DNA of 64,000 nt from assembly GCA_019614645.1 (NCBI GenBank), contig JABWDB010000019.1:3642501-3706500 (forward strand), given 5' to 3'. This stretch comes from Stratiolaelaps scimitus (lineage: Eukaryota; Arthropoda; Arachnida; Mesostigmata; Laelapidae). Positions 1-12,850 of the stretch are shown piece by piece. The position numbers were made by a program, and so were the translations under genes. Numbering within the stretch: the first letter of the stretch is position 1; each line of letters opens with the position of its first letter. The notes beneath the pieces were generated by a model, which was not told the DNA's origin, did no database searches, and saw only the letters and a program-made list of their open reading frames with translations.

Positions 1-196
1 CTAATGCTCACTAACAATTACTGCAGTGTTACATGATAGCACGCCATACTGCTATAAGACTTTGTGAAGGTGAAATAACCGGCGAGGCTCGTATTCTCTG
101 CTCTTGCAATCAAAGCCTATGTCTCCTCTTCCCAACCCGCGTTTGGGGGGAGCAGGGCATGCTTTGGCTGCAACCTAACTCCGTTTTACAGGAAGG

Positions 197-2006
197 TAAT
201 TTTATCTGAAGAAATTTTAGCCGCCGTTCAGTATTTCTTTCGCAGCTCGGCAGCAGGCCCTGATGGTCTATGTGCTCGCCACCTTCGGGACTTATTATCC
301 CCTGCTTTAGGTGACGTAGCGACAAAACTAGGAATTGCGCTGGCAGCAGTTATCTCTGTTATAAGGTTTAGCTCCGTACCGCCTGAAGTGAAACCTACTA
401 TATTTGGTGTCCGCCCTTTTACCCTTCGTAAAACAGACAATTCGTTACAACCTACCGCGTGTTATTCCACATTACGTAAGATCGCAACTAAAGTTTCCTG
501 CAGATCCTTTAGGGAGAAAATAATTACAGTCATGGGACCTCATCAGCTTCCCTTTGGAACCCTAGGTGGCATGGAAGCTGCAATTCATGGTACCCGTTCC
601 TTCATCTTTAGTAGTTCACGCCCTTCAATCCTAGTTAAGCTGGACTTTCGCAATCTTTTCAACTCCTTACGTCGCGACGTAATGCGTAAAGCAGTGAGAG
701 ATCATGTACCCGAAATCTTTCATCTATCTGACCAACTATATCATGAACAATCTCTGCTTTTTCACATTGAAAATCTGTTAGCCTCGGCAACAGGTATTCA
801 ACCAGGTGATCCGCTTGGCCCCGCCGTATTCAGCCCAGCTTTGAAGGAGTTAGTTGAAGTCGTCATCATTTCATTTAAACCTTTGGTAGCTTGACGACTG
901 CATCTTAGGTGGAAATGTTGAGGCGATTTTGCCGGATATTAGAGAGGTTTTGGCATTTCAATCTCAATCTGACCTATTTATAAACCCGGTCAAAAGTGAA
1001 AGTCTTCAGTCTTCTCTACAATACATTGGTACAGGCAGTTCGCAACATACTTCCTAGATGCTAAGAAGTCTGAAGAGACAAGCTCGATCTACTGTGATGC
1101 CTCTAATTTCTCACGGATTTCGACCACGTTTATGAGTTTTGCTGGAAAGGCTGCCCTTATTAGGAGCACACAGAGGTCTGATTTTAATGAGGACTTCATT
1201 GTCTGTTGGAAGAATTATCCACTTGCTCAGAGGTTGCAATATGTTAGATGAACGCGATCTGCTGGACTTATTCACGTAAACTTAACACCAAGTTATGGAG
1301 TCTTTGTCTTCTTTGTTAAACATTCAACTTTCTCCGATAGCGCGAAGACAAGCATCTCTTCCTATTGGGATGGGTGGACTTTGGTTGTCAGCAGCAGCTT
1401 CCTCAGCTGGACCATGTCATCGCGTCTATGTATTCGACTTCTGATCTGCTCAAGAAACTAGCACCTGAAAGTAATTGGAACTACTTTGTATCGACAAGAA
1501 ATGAACTTAAAGCGAAACTTAACCTACTTGACAAGATACACTTAGAAGATCTGGGGATTCAACGCAAATAGATGCAGGTTTATCATGAATCAGTTCAACA
1601 GTCACTTCTCGATGAGGCTTCGAGCGATGTAGAACTAGCCAGGTTGAAAGCCCTCACTTGACCTTTTGCGAAAACATGGCTTAATGCTGTTCTCTCCTCT
1701 CATATGGGAACTATATTTGATGATGAAGTTACCCGTCTTGCAGTAGGTTTTCGTTTGGGAAGTAATCTAGTTTGCCCACATTCCTATCGCTGTGGAGAAC
1801 CGGTTGATTCTCTTGGTCGTCATGGACACTCTTGTATAAAAAGTGCTGATCGTAGCCCAAGACACTCTGTATTAAACGAGACTGTGACCAGAACTCTTCG
1901 TTCCACATCTATTCCTGTGCATTCGTGAACCAGCGGGTATTGGTCGCTCTGATGGGAAGCGTCCTGATCGTATGTCAATAATCCCCTTTTCCAGAAGTAA
2001 AATTCT
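197..2006 (+). pseudogene. Decayed non-LTR retrotransposon reverse transcriptase
   Basis: An open frame from about 197 to 894 carries reverse transcriptase blocks: AAGPDGLCARHL near its start, VKLDFRNLFNSLRRDVM in the palm, and GIQPGDPLGPAVF at about 790-828. The catalytic YLDD block follows in another frame at 884-898 and reads W-stop-LDD-C-ILGG, so there is both a frameshift and a nonsense codon in the active site. Further fragments occur at 1704-1928 (RLAVGFRLGSNLVCPHSYRCG, then GRHGHSC) and about 1930-2006 (PAGIGRSDGKRPD), which look like the C-terminal zinc-knuckle-like part of the same element. The relic stops abruptly where the Tc1-like copy begins. Several frames are needed to follow it, so it is dead. 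I see no gene for the host here. The LINE clade is not determined. Confidence 0.8.
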
Positions 2007-3024
2007 GACGTGAATTGAAGAGTTATCGTGTTGGAAAACAATTGGCAGTCGATGAAATCTGCTCCTAAACTGTAGTAGGTTGTTGGTCAACATCTGTTGA
2101 CGGTCCTCGCTATTAATTCGAGATGAGATGAAAGCGAGTGGGAGTCTGCCAAGAGAGGTGAAAGCCCCCCAAACCATAACGGTCCCGCCATCAAAGTTGC
2201 GCTTTGAGAAATAGGGCGGCTCTTTACGTACATCATGCCAATAACCGTTAAATCCATCTGGCCCGTCCAAATTGAACTTCCTTTCGTCACTGAAGATGAT
2301 CTGAAACAACACAGTACCTTTTAGATAGATGTGCACCCACAAGATACTCTTTAAAAAACGTTGCCCCAATGCTCACCAATTTCCAGTCTCTGGTCATATT
2401 GTTGCGGGCGAAGTTTAGTCGGGTTTTCATTTGCGCCCGTATGCGGATAACGCATAATTGTCCTTAATTAACTATTGATCTAAGAACCTGAAGGTTTAAC
2501 TCTTGCCTGATTGCTTCATAACTTATGGTCGTATGCGAGGTCAATCGACAGATGTGCACGGCAGTTCGCTGGCTGATCTTTCGTAGACGTCCTTTAGACT
2601 TATTAGTACCATACGTCGACGGAGTGCGTAAATAATTTTGCACTACGCAACGACTTCTGCCAATTTCTCCGGCAATTTCAGCCTGGGTCTTTCCTGCTCG
2701 GTGTAAAGCAGTAGTAACTGCTTTTTCTGCATCAGATAGGATCGAAGCGTGTCCCATCACTACAGCACAGAGTAAATGCTCAACACAAACTGGATTAATT
2801 CAGCGAGAACACTCGATAACTGAGGGTGTCTTATCATTTTACACACCCGAAAGATGACACATTTTGTTGTGGCAGGCTGCATGCGACGTTATATGCGCTG
2901 TTCTTTGTGGTGTGCATGTTATTTGACACGTACATTAAGCTCATACAGAATAAATGCCTCAAATGTGTATTCTTTGTAACGATTTGTTCAAATATAGGGA
3001 TGCGTTAAGCTTGTGCACATCACT
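2007..3024 (-). mobile_element. Tc1-like DNA transposon, copy 1, truncated and frame-broken
   Basis: The element reads on the minus strand. Its 5' terminal inverted repeat ends at about 3024 beside a TA-rich tract. The N-terminal helix-turn-helix part is at 2464-2760 (starts MMGHASILSDAEKAVTTAL; GKTQAEIAGEIGRSRCVVQNYL). The catalytic part is at about 2015-2369, with the first Asp in FSDERKFNLDGPDG and the second in FQHDNSSIH. The last catalytic block (SPDLNLMEN in the copy at 62.7 kb) is missing, because the element stops at 2007 against the reverse-transcriptase relic. The two halves are in different frames. The sequence is nearly identical to the copy at the end of the window over most of its length, so the family was active fairly recently. 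This copy cannot make a functional transposase. Confidence 0.9.
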
Positions 3025-3039
3025 ATATATATATATATT

Positions 3040-3582
3040 GAATACATTCCACACATTTGAGGAATTTAGTCGGTATCAGATTAATGTACGTGTCAAATAA
3101 CATAAACATCGCAAACAACAGCGCATATAACGTCGCATGCAGCCTGCTACAACAAAATGTATCACCTTTCGGGTGTGTAAAATGATAAGGCACCCTCAGA
3201 GTGTTCTCGCTGAATTAATCCAGTTTGTATTGAGCATTCACTCTGTACTGTAGTCATGGGAGACGCTTCGATCCTTACTGAGGAAGAGAAAGCAGTTACC
3301 ACTGCTTTACACCAAACAAGGCTGAAATTGTCAGAAGTAGTTGCGTAGTGCAAAATTATTCACGCAGTCCGTCGACGTATGATACTAATCTAGTCTAAAG
3401 GACGTCCATGAAAGATGTATGATACTAACCTAGTCTAAAGGACGCCCATGAAAGATCTGCCAGCGAACTGCGATGCACATCTGTCGATTGACCTCGCATA
3501 CGACCATAAATTGCGAAGCAATCAGGCAAGAGTTAGGTTTATAGATTAACAGTTAATTAAGGACAATTAAGCGTTATCCATG
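3040..3582 (+). mobile_element. Tc1-like element, copy 2, internally deleted, head-to-head with copy 1
   Basis: This stretch matches the 5' part of the same Tc1-like family in the opposite direction: subterminal repeat at about 3056-3200, start of the transposase (ATG at 3256, GDASILTEEEKAVTTAL), a deletion inside the helix-turn-helix region, and a final match at about 3540-3582 (the segment ending in the TTAATTAAGGACAATTAAGCG region). The outermost ~50 bases of the terminal repeat are missing and a (TA)n tract joins it to copy 1. It encodes no catalytic domain and could only move with help from another copy. Confidence 0.8.
3377..3456. repeat. Tandem duplication of 40 bp
   Basis: Two adjacent 40-bp units (3377-3416 and 3417-3456) differ at only two positions. 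The duplication lies inside Tc1-like copy 2 and is not present in the other copies in this window, so it arose after insertion or in a sub-lineage. Confidence 0.9.
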
Positions 3583-6092
3583 GACAGCTTTTCCCCATGT
3601 GTGCTCACTATACCGCGCCATGCCATTATCACTGTTGTAGCGAGCCGAGGCTATTTAGACGGACGAATTGATTACTTATGGACGTATCATGCAATTCTCT
3701 GACACTCCCTGATTCGGCACTGGTAAGGTAAGGAATGCCGACATTTCAGCGTCAAAAAAAGGCACCTTTTGGTCATGTTCTCTATGTGATCGATTCTTTT
3801 CCGCCGCCCTGTGTGCTTGGATGCGCGCGACGCCGTATTCTCATCTAGGAACGACACTATTTCAAATCAAGTGAGCCCTTTCTAATCGCCCTTACACTAA
3901 TAAGTGATATACTTGTCCCTATGGCCATTAACACGCAATCCACTTCACTGTACCTATGAAGGAAATGTCGGAGGGGCGACTGCTGTCCCGGTGACGCCGC
4001 AGAGGAGCCTCGACCACCGCAACAATACCCACTGTCAAGTATGTTGACGTAGTACAGACAGTTCAATTAAGTTCGTATCACCGTGAGGTTACGAAGAGAA
4101 GTTCGTCGATGGGATATTGTGCACCTCGTCAAGGAAAGCCTGCTCGACAGTTTTGCCACACAGGAACAGCTGTTTCTTTTCTGTTTCAGCTGATGACGGA
4201 GGTGGAGGAAATAAACGGCGGAGAAGCTCGAACAAAGACCGTTGTTAAATATATGAAAAAACTCGCATGCTCGTTCAAGTATTATATATACACTCACGTT
4301 TTAGAGTTTAGGCGACGGCCTTTGGGATAATAAGCTGTTGTCGCCATAAAGTCTGTTGGGAAAAATTCTATATGCTAGCTTTTCTACCACTCTAAATGAC
4401 CATGTCATGTTAATATATGCTTTGATAAAAAAAAGCGCAAATCGCTTAATGAGAATTAGGGTGACGAACACTAAACGTTGATGCAGGGTAACTCTCAGAT
4501 GGCACTTTCCAGAGTCAATGAGCGTTATCCTGTCAACGTTACTTGCCTGACAAACCGTCGGCGTACCGGCATTGTGCAGTAATGCGCCACCCTACGAACT
4601 GGTGGTACTATGTGGCCAGTCGACTAAACTAGGGAAGCACGGGCAGGGCGTGAGAAAAAGGGCTGAACTGACCCCCAACTTCCGCTCAATCGACCCATCA
4701 TGAAATTAGTTACTTTCTTTAATATCCCTATGAACTTACCTATTAAACTGTCGTTTCTTCGGTTTTTGTTTTTTACGACAAATCACAGAAGCAGTGAGCG
4801 TATTTTCGCAGATTTTCGTTTACAACTAAATAAAGGGCCCGTTTATAAAGATGTACTTGCAGCGGAGAAAAAGCTGTTACACACCTGCTTGCAGCGACCT
4901 CGTAATTGCTGTATCCTTCCCTCGCGGGACAACCGTCAAGCCTCGTTACCGCTCTCTCGCGGAAACTGAATTGAGCGCTTACGTAGCAACGAATACGAAT
5001 TAGCCAATTGCATCGATCGGACAAACTCTCCCGTCGGCGTCAACGACAGAATTTCTCATATACTTTTATATACGCATGGTAGGCAACACGCTATATATAA
5101 TGTAGGGGACCAAACTAAATAAAAGTGTACAATCGCATTTGACAATGCCAAGGTGACAGAAAATGTGTCGCAGCGGTTAACGTATTTATTAGCTTTTATT
5201 CAACGTGGTAGTTCCACCGGATCAGTCATCTTATGGCCACTTCATGGAAACGACAATATCGTTTCCAACAATGAAGACGGCTTATTCTATAGGATACAGC
5301 CGTTGTTCACGTTGAAACGGAAAATCTCGTAATACTTTTGTAAACACATCAGCAGACGATGCTGTATCCTAGGGTCTGTGCTGTTTTTTGGGAACTTGAG
5401 CGTGTACGCGTGTGTGTGTGTGTGTGTATCTCATCAGATTTTTAGGAGATCAGGAACATTTTCCTGTGCTTGTCACACGAAGTAAAAGCGCTATTGACAT
5501 AAGGTAGCTGTGTCGAAGCACAGCTTTGAGTCATGCATACGAAACTGAGTTCCGTCGAGTACGTCTTCCTTCTATAAATGGTCGTCACGTGAATTTAATA
5601 AAGACCTTAGAAGATCCTCCGCTGAAAATTACCTTAGAAATATAACTCTGCAGTGAAACTTAGGAATATTTTGGTGAGAGATCAGACACCGTATGGTTCA
5701 AGTCGAAGGGGGGGCCCCTTTCGCGGCGCCGCTGATGATGCGGGGGTGCAATGAAAATAAACATTATTCGACGGTTTTCGACAGCACCCTGTATGATCTA
5801 TTTTCTTAAGTTAGATTGTATGTCTACAAATGTCAATTACTGTAGAGTCTAGTCAAGTGTTTCGATTTATCGGAAGCACAATTCAGCCTGGTAGGCCACC
5901 GTAGAGATGTCACAAGGTTTTCAAGGTTCGTCACGTTCAAATACACAACGTGCTCATATAAAAACATTCGTTTTCATGGTATTGTACGCTACATGTACAA
6001 TGATTAATTTAGTTAATTTAGTCAGCTAGATTAATTTAGTTTTGTCTTTTTTGTCACAGGGGTAGTTACCCTTTCTTTCCTGATTCCGTCCG
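3583..6092. other. Intergenic, no gene recognised
   Basis: Short open frames here lack codon bias, splice context or recognisable motifs. A (GT)n microsatellite sits at about 5407-5428, and there is a G/C-rich run near 5708-5745. The stretch lies downstream of the minus-strand helical-repeat gene and may include its 3'UTR. Confidence 0.5.
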
Positions 6093-7605
6093 CTATTCTG
6101 CTATGTACGAACCCGAGGCGATTCTCTTCATGTATCTACAAATGGTCACGAGCTTGTCAGTTAGTTGCTTTGTCCAGGGCATCTGAAGGATGATATTGAG
6201 TTCGAAGTGTGCCGTAAGCTCGTCAGCACACTCCAGGGTGTACATCGCCGGCGGAATCGCTTCGACAACGTGAACGATCAGCATGACTGTCTCCTCCATG
6301 AGCTGTCGAACAATAGGGGAACGCTTGGAAAATTGCCGCCAGGGGTATCGTGCGAGGATCGTCTCAACAAAGCCCCGCTTGAAAATCCAGTTTAGAGCTT
6401 CCTCACAGTGCATTTGGACGAGGCTGGAGACAATTTCGATAAGTCGTATCACGGAGTCATCGCTTGCCAACAGCAGAATCAACTGGAGAAGATGATTGAA
6501 CGTTTTAGTTATAACACACATATATACGCGACTTTATCTAGTTCTAATAGACCTAAAAAAAAGAGTCCATTCGAGACTACCGCATGACCGCGTACCTTTA
6601 TGAGATGAAAGCGTTGCACGCAATTTCTGATAATTTATTACAAGACACGTGCTGTGTCGTATTGAGATTTTTTGAGCCAGAATTTGATTTCTCTCTAGTA
6701 TGATTCCCTCGTGAAAATATCACCTGTAAGCAACCGAAGATATGCTGTTCCAATTGTGTCGCACGCTTTACGACTGCGCTGTGTTGAACATGTGTGAGGA
6801 TGAGCTCACACCACGGTCCCTGGACTTCGGTCCATTCTATGGGCAAGGCTTTGCTCAGTCTGAAGTAGGCAGCGATCACGTCTGCATCGTGGATGTTCAT
6901 GCGTTGATGTTCACTGTAGCGGACAAAGTCGTCGACGAACTTGAAATCTCTGCTGTTCCGACTGACACGATGGACATCGAGTTGCTCGAAGTTCGCGACC
7001 AGGTGACGATGAAGAGCCATTCTGAACATTCGAAATACGTCCATCTGAATCAAAGCTTCGGAGCAACTTTCATCGCCAGCCAAGTCGCACAACAGATACA
7101 ATGCGGCCGCAATCAGCTTAGGATTTAGCTGCGACACGACGATTTTCGCTAAAATCTTGTGGATGCCGGCGTCAACAACTGCTCTTCGACCCTGCTCGAA
7201 TTTTGTCAGCTCATACAGTGTCCATAGAACATGGTAGGCACTCGTGGGGTACTTCGTCAGTATTACCGCGAGCTTCTTAAAATGACTGTTCTCTATATCC
7301 GCCGGGTATTGTAGGTCATTTCGCCGAAGCTCAAACGTCAACACCACCAATAGGCGTAATGCCAGTTCACGCGAGCTGGGCGCGATCGCCGACCGTGACG
7401 AGTAGTCAATTAGAGACGATACTGCTCGACGAGCAAGGAACCATACCTGGCCAAGGTGGCCAAGCTGCGTTGAAACTAACGTTCGCAGGGCAAACACTTG
7501 CGCCCAATCGCTGCCCTCCAGTATCATCAGAAATAATTCCGAGCATCGATCGAGATCGGACACGGCCAGGCCAGGGCAGCTTTCCTTTGGGTGGTAAGAA
7601 CTCAT
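6093..7605 (-). CDS. Helical ARM/HEAT-like repeat protein, function unknown
   Basis: Two coding exons on the minus strand: 7605-6724 and 6482-6093. The intron has a GT donor at 6723 and an acceptor with a good pyrimidine tract ending at 6483. The join is in phase 0 and gives about 423 residues from the ATG at 7605. The product is leucine-rich and predicted to be alpha-helical throughout, with repeated blocks such as SSRELALRLLVVLTFELRR, HVLWTLYELTKFEQGRRAV and AALYLLCDLAGDESCSEAL. That pattern resembles an armadillo-type solenoid, but I cannot assign a family. No signal peptide or membrane segment is visible. An acceptor with a long pyrimidine tract ends just upstream (exon would start at 7617), so the real protein may have further 5' exons and a different N-terminus. 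It stands alone, with no operon-like context. Confidence 0.7.
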
Positions 7606-8705
7606 CTCGTCAGGGTTCTTATGGAAGGGAAACAAGAAACATCTGTATGTGCCCGAACAAAATGCAGCACGCGTCAGCTCACTCTCATCACTGGACCCAC
7701 GCACCCGAGGTTGCGACCGCGGCGGGATACGTCCCTACACACAATACACAGTAATCTGGTTAGTTAAAAGCGGCAGCTCAAAGCCTCCGTTGTCGTGCTT
7801 CGAACGGAGGGCCGGCTCGCACGAAGCATCCACATAGGAGCATATGTGCGTCGGTCGCCAGGCTTCCGACAGGTACCATGAGAGCGGCTGATACGGCGGC
7901 TGATTCTGCTGCTGCTGATTGCTCTTCGGCCGCCGTCGTTGTCCACCTCAATGTGTCCACGCAGTGTCAAAGGACCATTTATCTCGCCTAACGTTATCCA
8001 CGTCTAGCAGGGTATGGGTACAGCGAACGTTGATGACGAAGCTGATGATCTACCACAGCACGTCGCAAAGGTGAAAGATTTGGCCGTGATTTCGACACTA
8101 CACAATCCGTTCCGCAAGCACATGATCGTGGTTCACCAACCGGTATGTCAGTGCAAGCCGATGGACATGCACGCATCGGAAAGGTTGCATGGAAGTTGCA
8201 GTTGTCTTTGTCAAGATATTATGCAGATAACGCTCACAGGATGGAGGGTCGTGTCTCGCTTTGCAGTGGGGCGTGAAGCGTGCCAAGTTTATGGGAGATG
8301 TAATGGTGAAATAATAATACTAATAATAATCAACGTACTTGATTCAACGGTGGACGAACTACGTACAATTAAGTATGCTGTTGTGGTTCGCGATGTCGTA
8401 AACGAGTTCTGTTCGCAGCATTTCTTCCTCAATGAACTTTGGCAAAGTGCTTCTGTGAGATCTAGTACAAATGTATATTGTTACACGTTAAATCAATCAA
8501 AGTCATACTGCGGTTTCTCTTGTATGAAGCAATTGGCTGGCAGAGGACAAGCAGGTGGATCTGCAAGTTGAAACAGATAACTAAAGGTTTTCGGGCTGAC
8601 TCTCAGCAAACATTGCAATTTGCAAGCTGAAACAGGCACCGCTCCAAATGTACGTCGAATTTATCCATTCTCACTATGAATGTATCTTTTCGTACTGAAA
8701 TGTGA

Positions 8706-8780
8706 ATTTTCCGGGCAGATCGGGTAGGCAACATCTACCGCTCGCGGCATTGCTTCATAAGACGGACATTTTTCTTGGGA
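8706..8780 (-). repeat. SINE-like family 2, partial copy
   Basis: This segment shares TTTTCCGGGC and then CGGCATTGCTTCATAAGACGG with the fuller copies at 12713 and 44945. The part bearing the B box is not preserved here. Strand is given as that of the presumed Pol III promoter in the fuller copies. Confidence 0.45.
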
Positions 8781-10127
8781 AACAGTTCACCCAACATGGA
8801 CGACGGCAGCACATGCCATATCCTAGAAGACGTCCGATCCATCGCCTTCGTTTTAGTACAAAGCCAAATATATTCAACAATTTACCTTCCCCCAATCACA
8901 TTACGTTTAGCTACTGTTGTCGTTGTCTCATCCTCAGAATTATCCATGGGTTCGTCCAGAGGTTGGAGGGGGAGGGCTGGTGGCTTCTCCGAATAGCCCT
9001 CGGGAAAATGCCACTAACCTATTCTCACTGACGCCTCGTCGTAAAAACGCTGATCGTGACACTTTTGCCGTGCGTGGCTTTCCCCTTTATAATTCATTTC
9101 CTGATAGTAGCCGTTCACTGAATACTTCCGTCGTGGGCCAATTTTTTGAAAATTCATTTTGGAAAACATCTCTTTTACAATAATCTCGCTAATACCTTAC
9201 ATTTGTACTCAAATGTAAGATCCACATTTCCAATTGATTCGTTGATAATGACACTCTAAGCGGCGTTTCGAGGAAAACTACATGTTTCTATTTCTGCACA
9301 CCTGAAAATTGTAGGTTTGTCTTTGTAACTGTCCTTGGTGTGTCTCATGTTCACGCCACTATTCCCGCAAAATAGTAATCTCTTAGTGATATTTTTAATT
9401 ACTAATTCTCTATCTACAACAGAGGGTTGAGCGACGAATTTATTTAGCATATACAACTTCAAACATACAATCTCTATCTTGTTCCTCGCGTCAGCATTTT
9501 TACAAGTGGCCCTTATTTATGCCATCAAACTACTGTTGGGAGAGACGAAATTCTCTAGTCCGTTGTACCTCCACCGAGCTGCCCCTGGCTCATTGGCATA
9601 CTTACTAACTTATACTCAAATGTTATCTACACGCCTTACCCGAGATACCATTGTTAGCCTTTTACTTACCAACGAGCCAATTCAGTATAAGGTGACAATT
9701 TCGTGGCGATCCGCCTTTGGTGGCGGGTAGGAAAGCTCTGTTTAAATGCGTTTTTTTTGGGGGGTATTCGAATGTTCCCTCAGCCCTTCTTTAAATTTCA
9801 ATCTGGTCAACGCATAGATTATCGAAGCTTTTGCAGATCAGAACGTTCTGTATGTCTCGGGAGTTTTGGCTGTCCAATCACACGCGACCACTCTTTCTTT
9901 AACTTAAACCGTTATTGTATAAATATCTATGTAATAGTTTTTATATTGAATCAAAGAGCAGGCCGTGGCCTAGGTCAGCTTTGCGTATTGTCGACCCTGA
10001 AACCACCTATTGAGTTGATCACTGGGATAACAGGAAGGCCGTAACTTTCTGGGAACTCACGTAACTCTAACAAAGGAACAACAAAGTTCCCGAGACGCTA
10101 TTCTGCGACAAATGGAGCATATTTTCT

Positions 10128-10159
<32 letters not shown>

Positions 10160-12712
10160 CTCCAGTCTCTACCTCGACATTGACTGCGGACACTTCGATG
10201 GGAACATTTGACTATGTTCTCACTGATACACCTTTAATAAATTAATCGACAACACCGATTTACGTTGAGCGTCTGCGAAATGCAATGAACCATTATTCTG
10301 AAATCCATACTTCTTTTCATCGTCACGCGATGCTATTTCCAGACGTTTTGAAGCAGCCGAGAAGGTTCTGCGGTCTCTCCATTTCGTATCAACTAGAACA
10401 TTATTAGATTGTCTCGTTCTCAGACTAATAAATCCAATCAATCGAATGTGACATACAAAACGCGACATCTAAATACGATTCAACAGTATCGACATCAGTT
10501 GCATACGTGGCTATTTTTCCACTCTTCTCCGCTGGCCGAACTGCGCACCCGTGCATCATCTGCGTGACACATCCAATTATTATGAAATCGTTAAATTAAT
10601 CTATTTGCGCTCTATTTTTAACTGCCCACATCGAGCACTCACACCTGTACCGGGGCACCAGACACTGCCCACTCAATGCATGTGTCGCTAGCTACATGCT
10701 TCAGCGTCGAGATCTATATCTCCGGCGCCTATCGCTCCATACAATCTGTCAAGGTAAGAGGTAATTCTTAAGCGCTGACCCTGACGAGAAGGGTTGCCTC
10801 GCAGTCGTGTTTGCCCTTGGGAGTGTCCGTGTGACAACCTCCGTGTGGCGACCATGCCTAATCGAGTTGACGTCTGGTTTCGCTGGCGGCCCGCTATCCG
10901 CCATAGTTCCGTCGACAAATGCCGTCGAGGCCTGCTCGACGAGACAGGGTCCAGTCAAGGGCGCGACGCTCAAAGTGCTCCCGTGACTCTTTTGCTAGAG
11001 CGCGTCTGTCAATAGCTTGGCCAGCGATGCTGGTGGCCATCCAATAAGCCAGACAGCAATAACTAGAGAGGGAGGTTATTACTCCATCTAGGAGCAATCG
11101 ATGTCAGACGGCGAACGTTGAAATGGCGGGTGCCGACGGGCAGCGAATTAGAAATAGTACCGGAATTTGAAATATACATTGGCGCTATAGGCGAAAACAA
11201 TGGGTAAATTATATATATATATATCATTTTGGCATTTTTTTGCCTAAATATATATATATATATATATACACATATATAGAGTAAATACGTGAACCGGGTT
11301 GGCGTATAGCAAATATACTGCTAGTGAAAAAACTACTATATCGATAGCTAATTAGGCAGCTTTTCGTTAGGATTATACGACCAATTGCGAGGTACAACTG
11401 CAGATCAACATACGCCTCATATTGGCGTATACATTGTACTGGAATCGGTGCAATATTGGTGCGTATGCGCAAAACGCATAAACACGCATCCTTTAATGAA
11501 GATACGTACACACACAAACCTTATATATGCATCGTGTAAAAACTAGGGCCTGCCAAAAAAAAAATTTCTGGATATTTATTTACCTTTGCTGCCGCCGCGG
11601 TCGTGGAACGTCGGCCGCTATCCGTGTCAAACAGAATCGAATTTGTAAACTCCTCTTCATGCAGAAGGCAGATAAATACCCATCATGTGGATTTACTTGT
11701 GCAGGAAGCGTTATGTCCCCGGGCGTTGTTCAACATATGGTGCAAATACATAACACAATGATGTACTACCAATGTACATTATTGCAGCTCGCTGAACGAG
11801 GACTGCAAGTTATTATTATTATTATAATTACTATCATCACAATTATAGAAAATTAGAGTGACAGTCAATAATTTTTCGCGAGTCTTAGCGCGCGTTTATT
11901 CAAAACATATTTATTATAATGAAGCGACACATTCTCATTTGAACTTCCACTTGCTTGCACCCCAATTGCTCGTACGTTATGCAGAATAGTTTCAATTTAA
12001 CAATATGTAGTTTTTAGTGCACTGCACATACGGATATACTAACTACTAACAGGGCAGAGGGATTCGGGCTTTTCATTAGCAATGGACAAACGGAATAGGA
12101 TCACCCCATTAAAAATTCTAGCCCTCTAAGCGTCAGTCCTGTGTCCGAGCAGACTGAAGCTTACGAGACGTCACTTGTACATGATATTCATGCAATGAGT
12201 GGCCCGAAATAATCGCCATCGCTAGTGAGACCATGGGCGAATGACCAGTGAAGGCGAATGCATAGCTCAGTCGTAGAAATAGATGAGGTTCTCTTGATAA
12301 CGACTGATTGGTGCGATTGCTACTTGTGAATTAAAATAGACGTGAGGGCTAGATAAGATCACAATACTGGCACAACTTGTGTTACGCCTTCGTTTATTTA
12401 TGAATAAATATAATAAAATTAATAATAACAGTGTGACGTATTATGCAATAATAATGTGACCTATAACGCAAACTAACATGAATTCTAAGACAGAATCATA
12501 CCTTTCTTAGTACTCTCGAGCCGCATGTCTCGTTAGAGGATACATCGAACTATGGCCTCATTGATATCGTGCATAGGTTTCACCTGTTGTACGGCAGTCT
12601 CAGAAATAGAAAACACAAAGAAGTATACAGGAAAAATCATCGGCTTACTCCAGATCAGGTTCCTACCAATTTCTAGGCATCCTTGGCTCTAAACCGAAAA
12701 AAATATCGAATT

Positions 12713-12850
12713 TTCCGAGCTGACGCTCAGCCAACACCTTACGTCCATGGTAATGTTTTCGGCATTGCTTGGCATGACGGACCCCTTACATGCAAACGTG
12801 CAACAGGATCAAATCCGTGCACCTACGTGACTCCCCCGATTGCAAGGCAT
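12713..12850 (-). repeat. SINE-like family 2, fuller copy
   Basis: It aligns by eye with 44945-45080: TTTTCCG, CGGCATTGCTT, GACGGAC, CATGCAAACGTGCAACAG and a degenerate B-box complement (GGATCAAATCCGTG). Read on the minus strand, that last block resembles the GGTTCGANTCC B box of tRNA-derived SINEs. No A box can be fixed with confidence. Confidence 0.5.
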
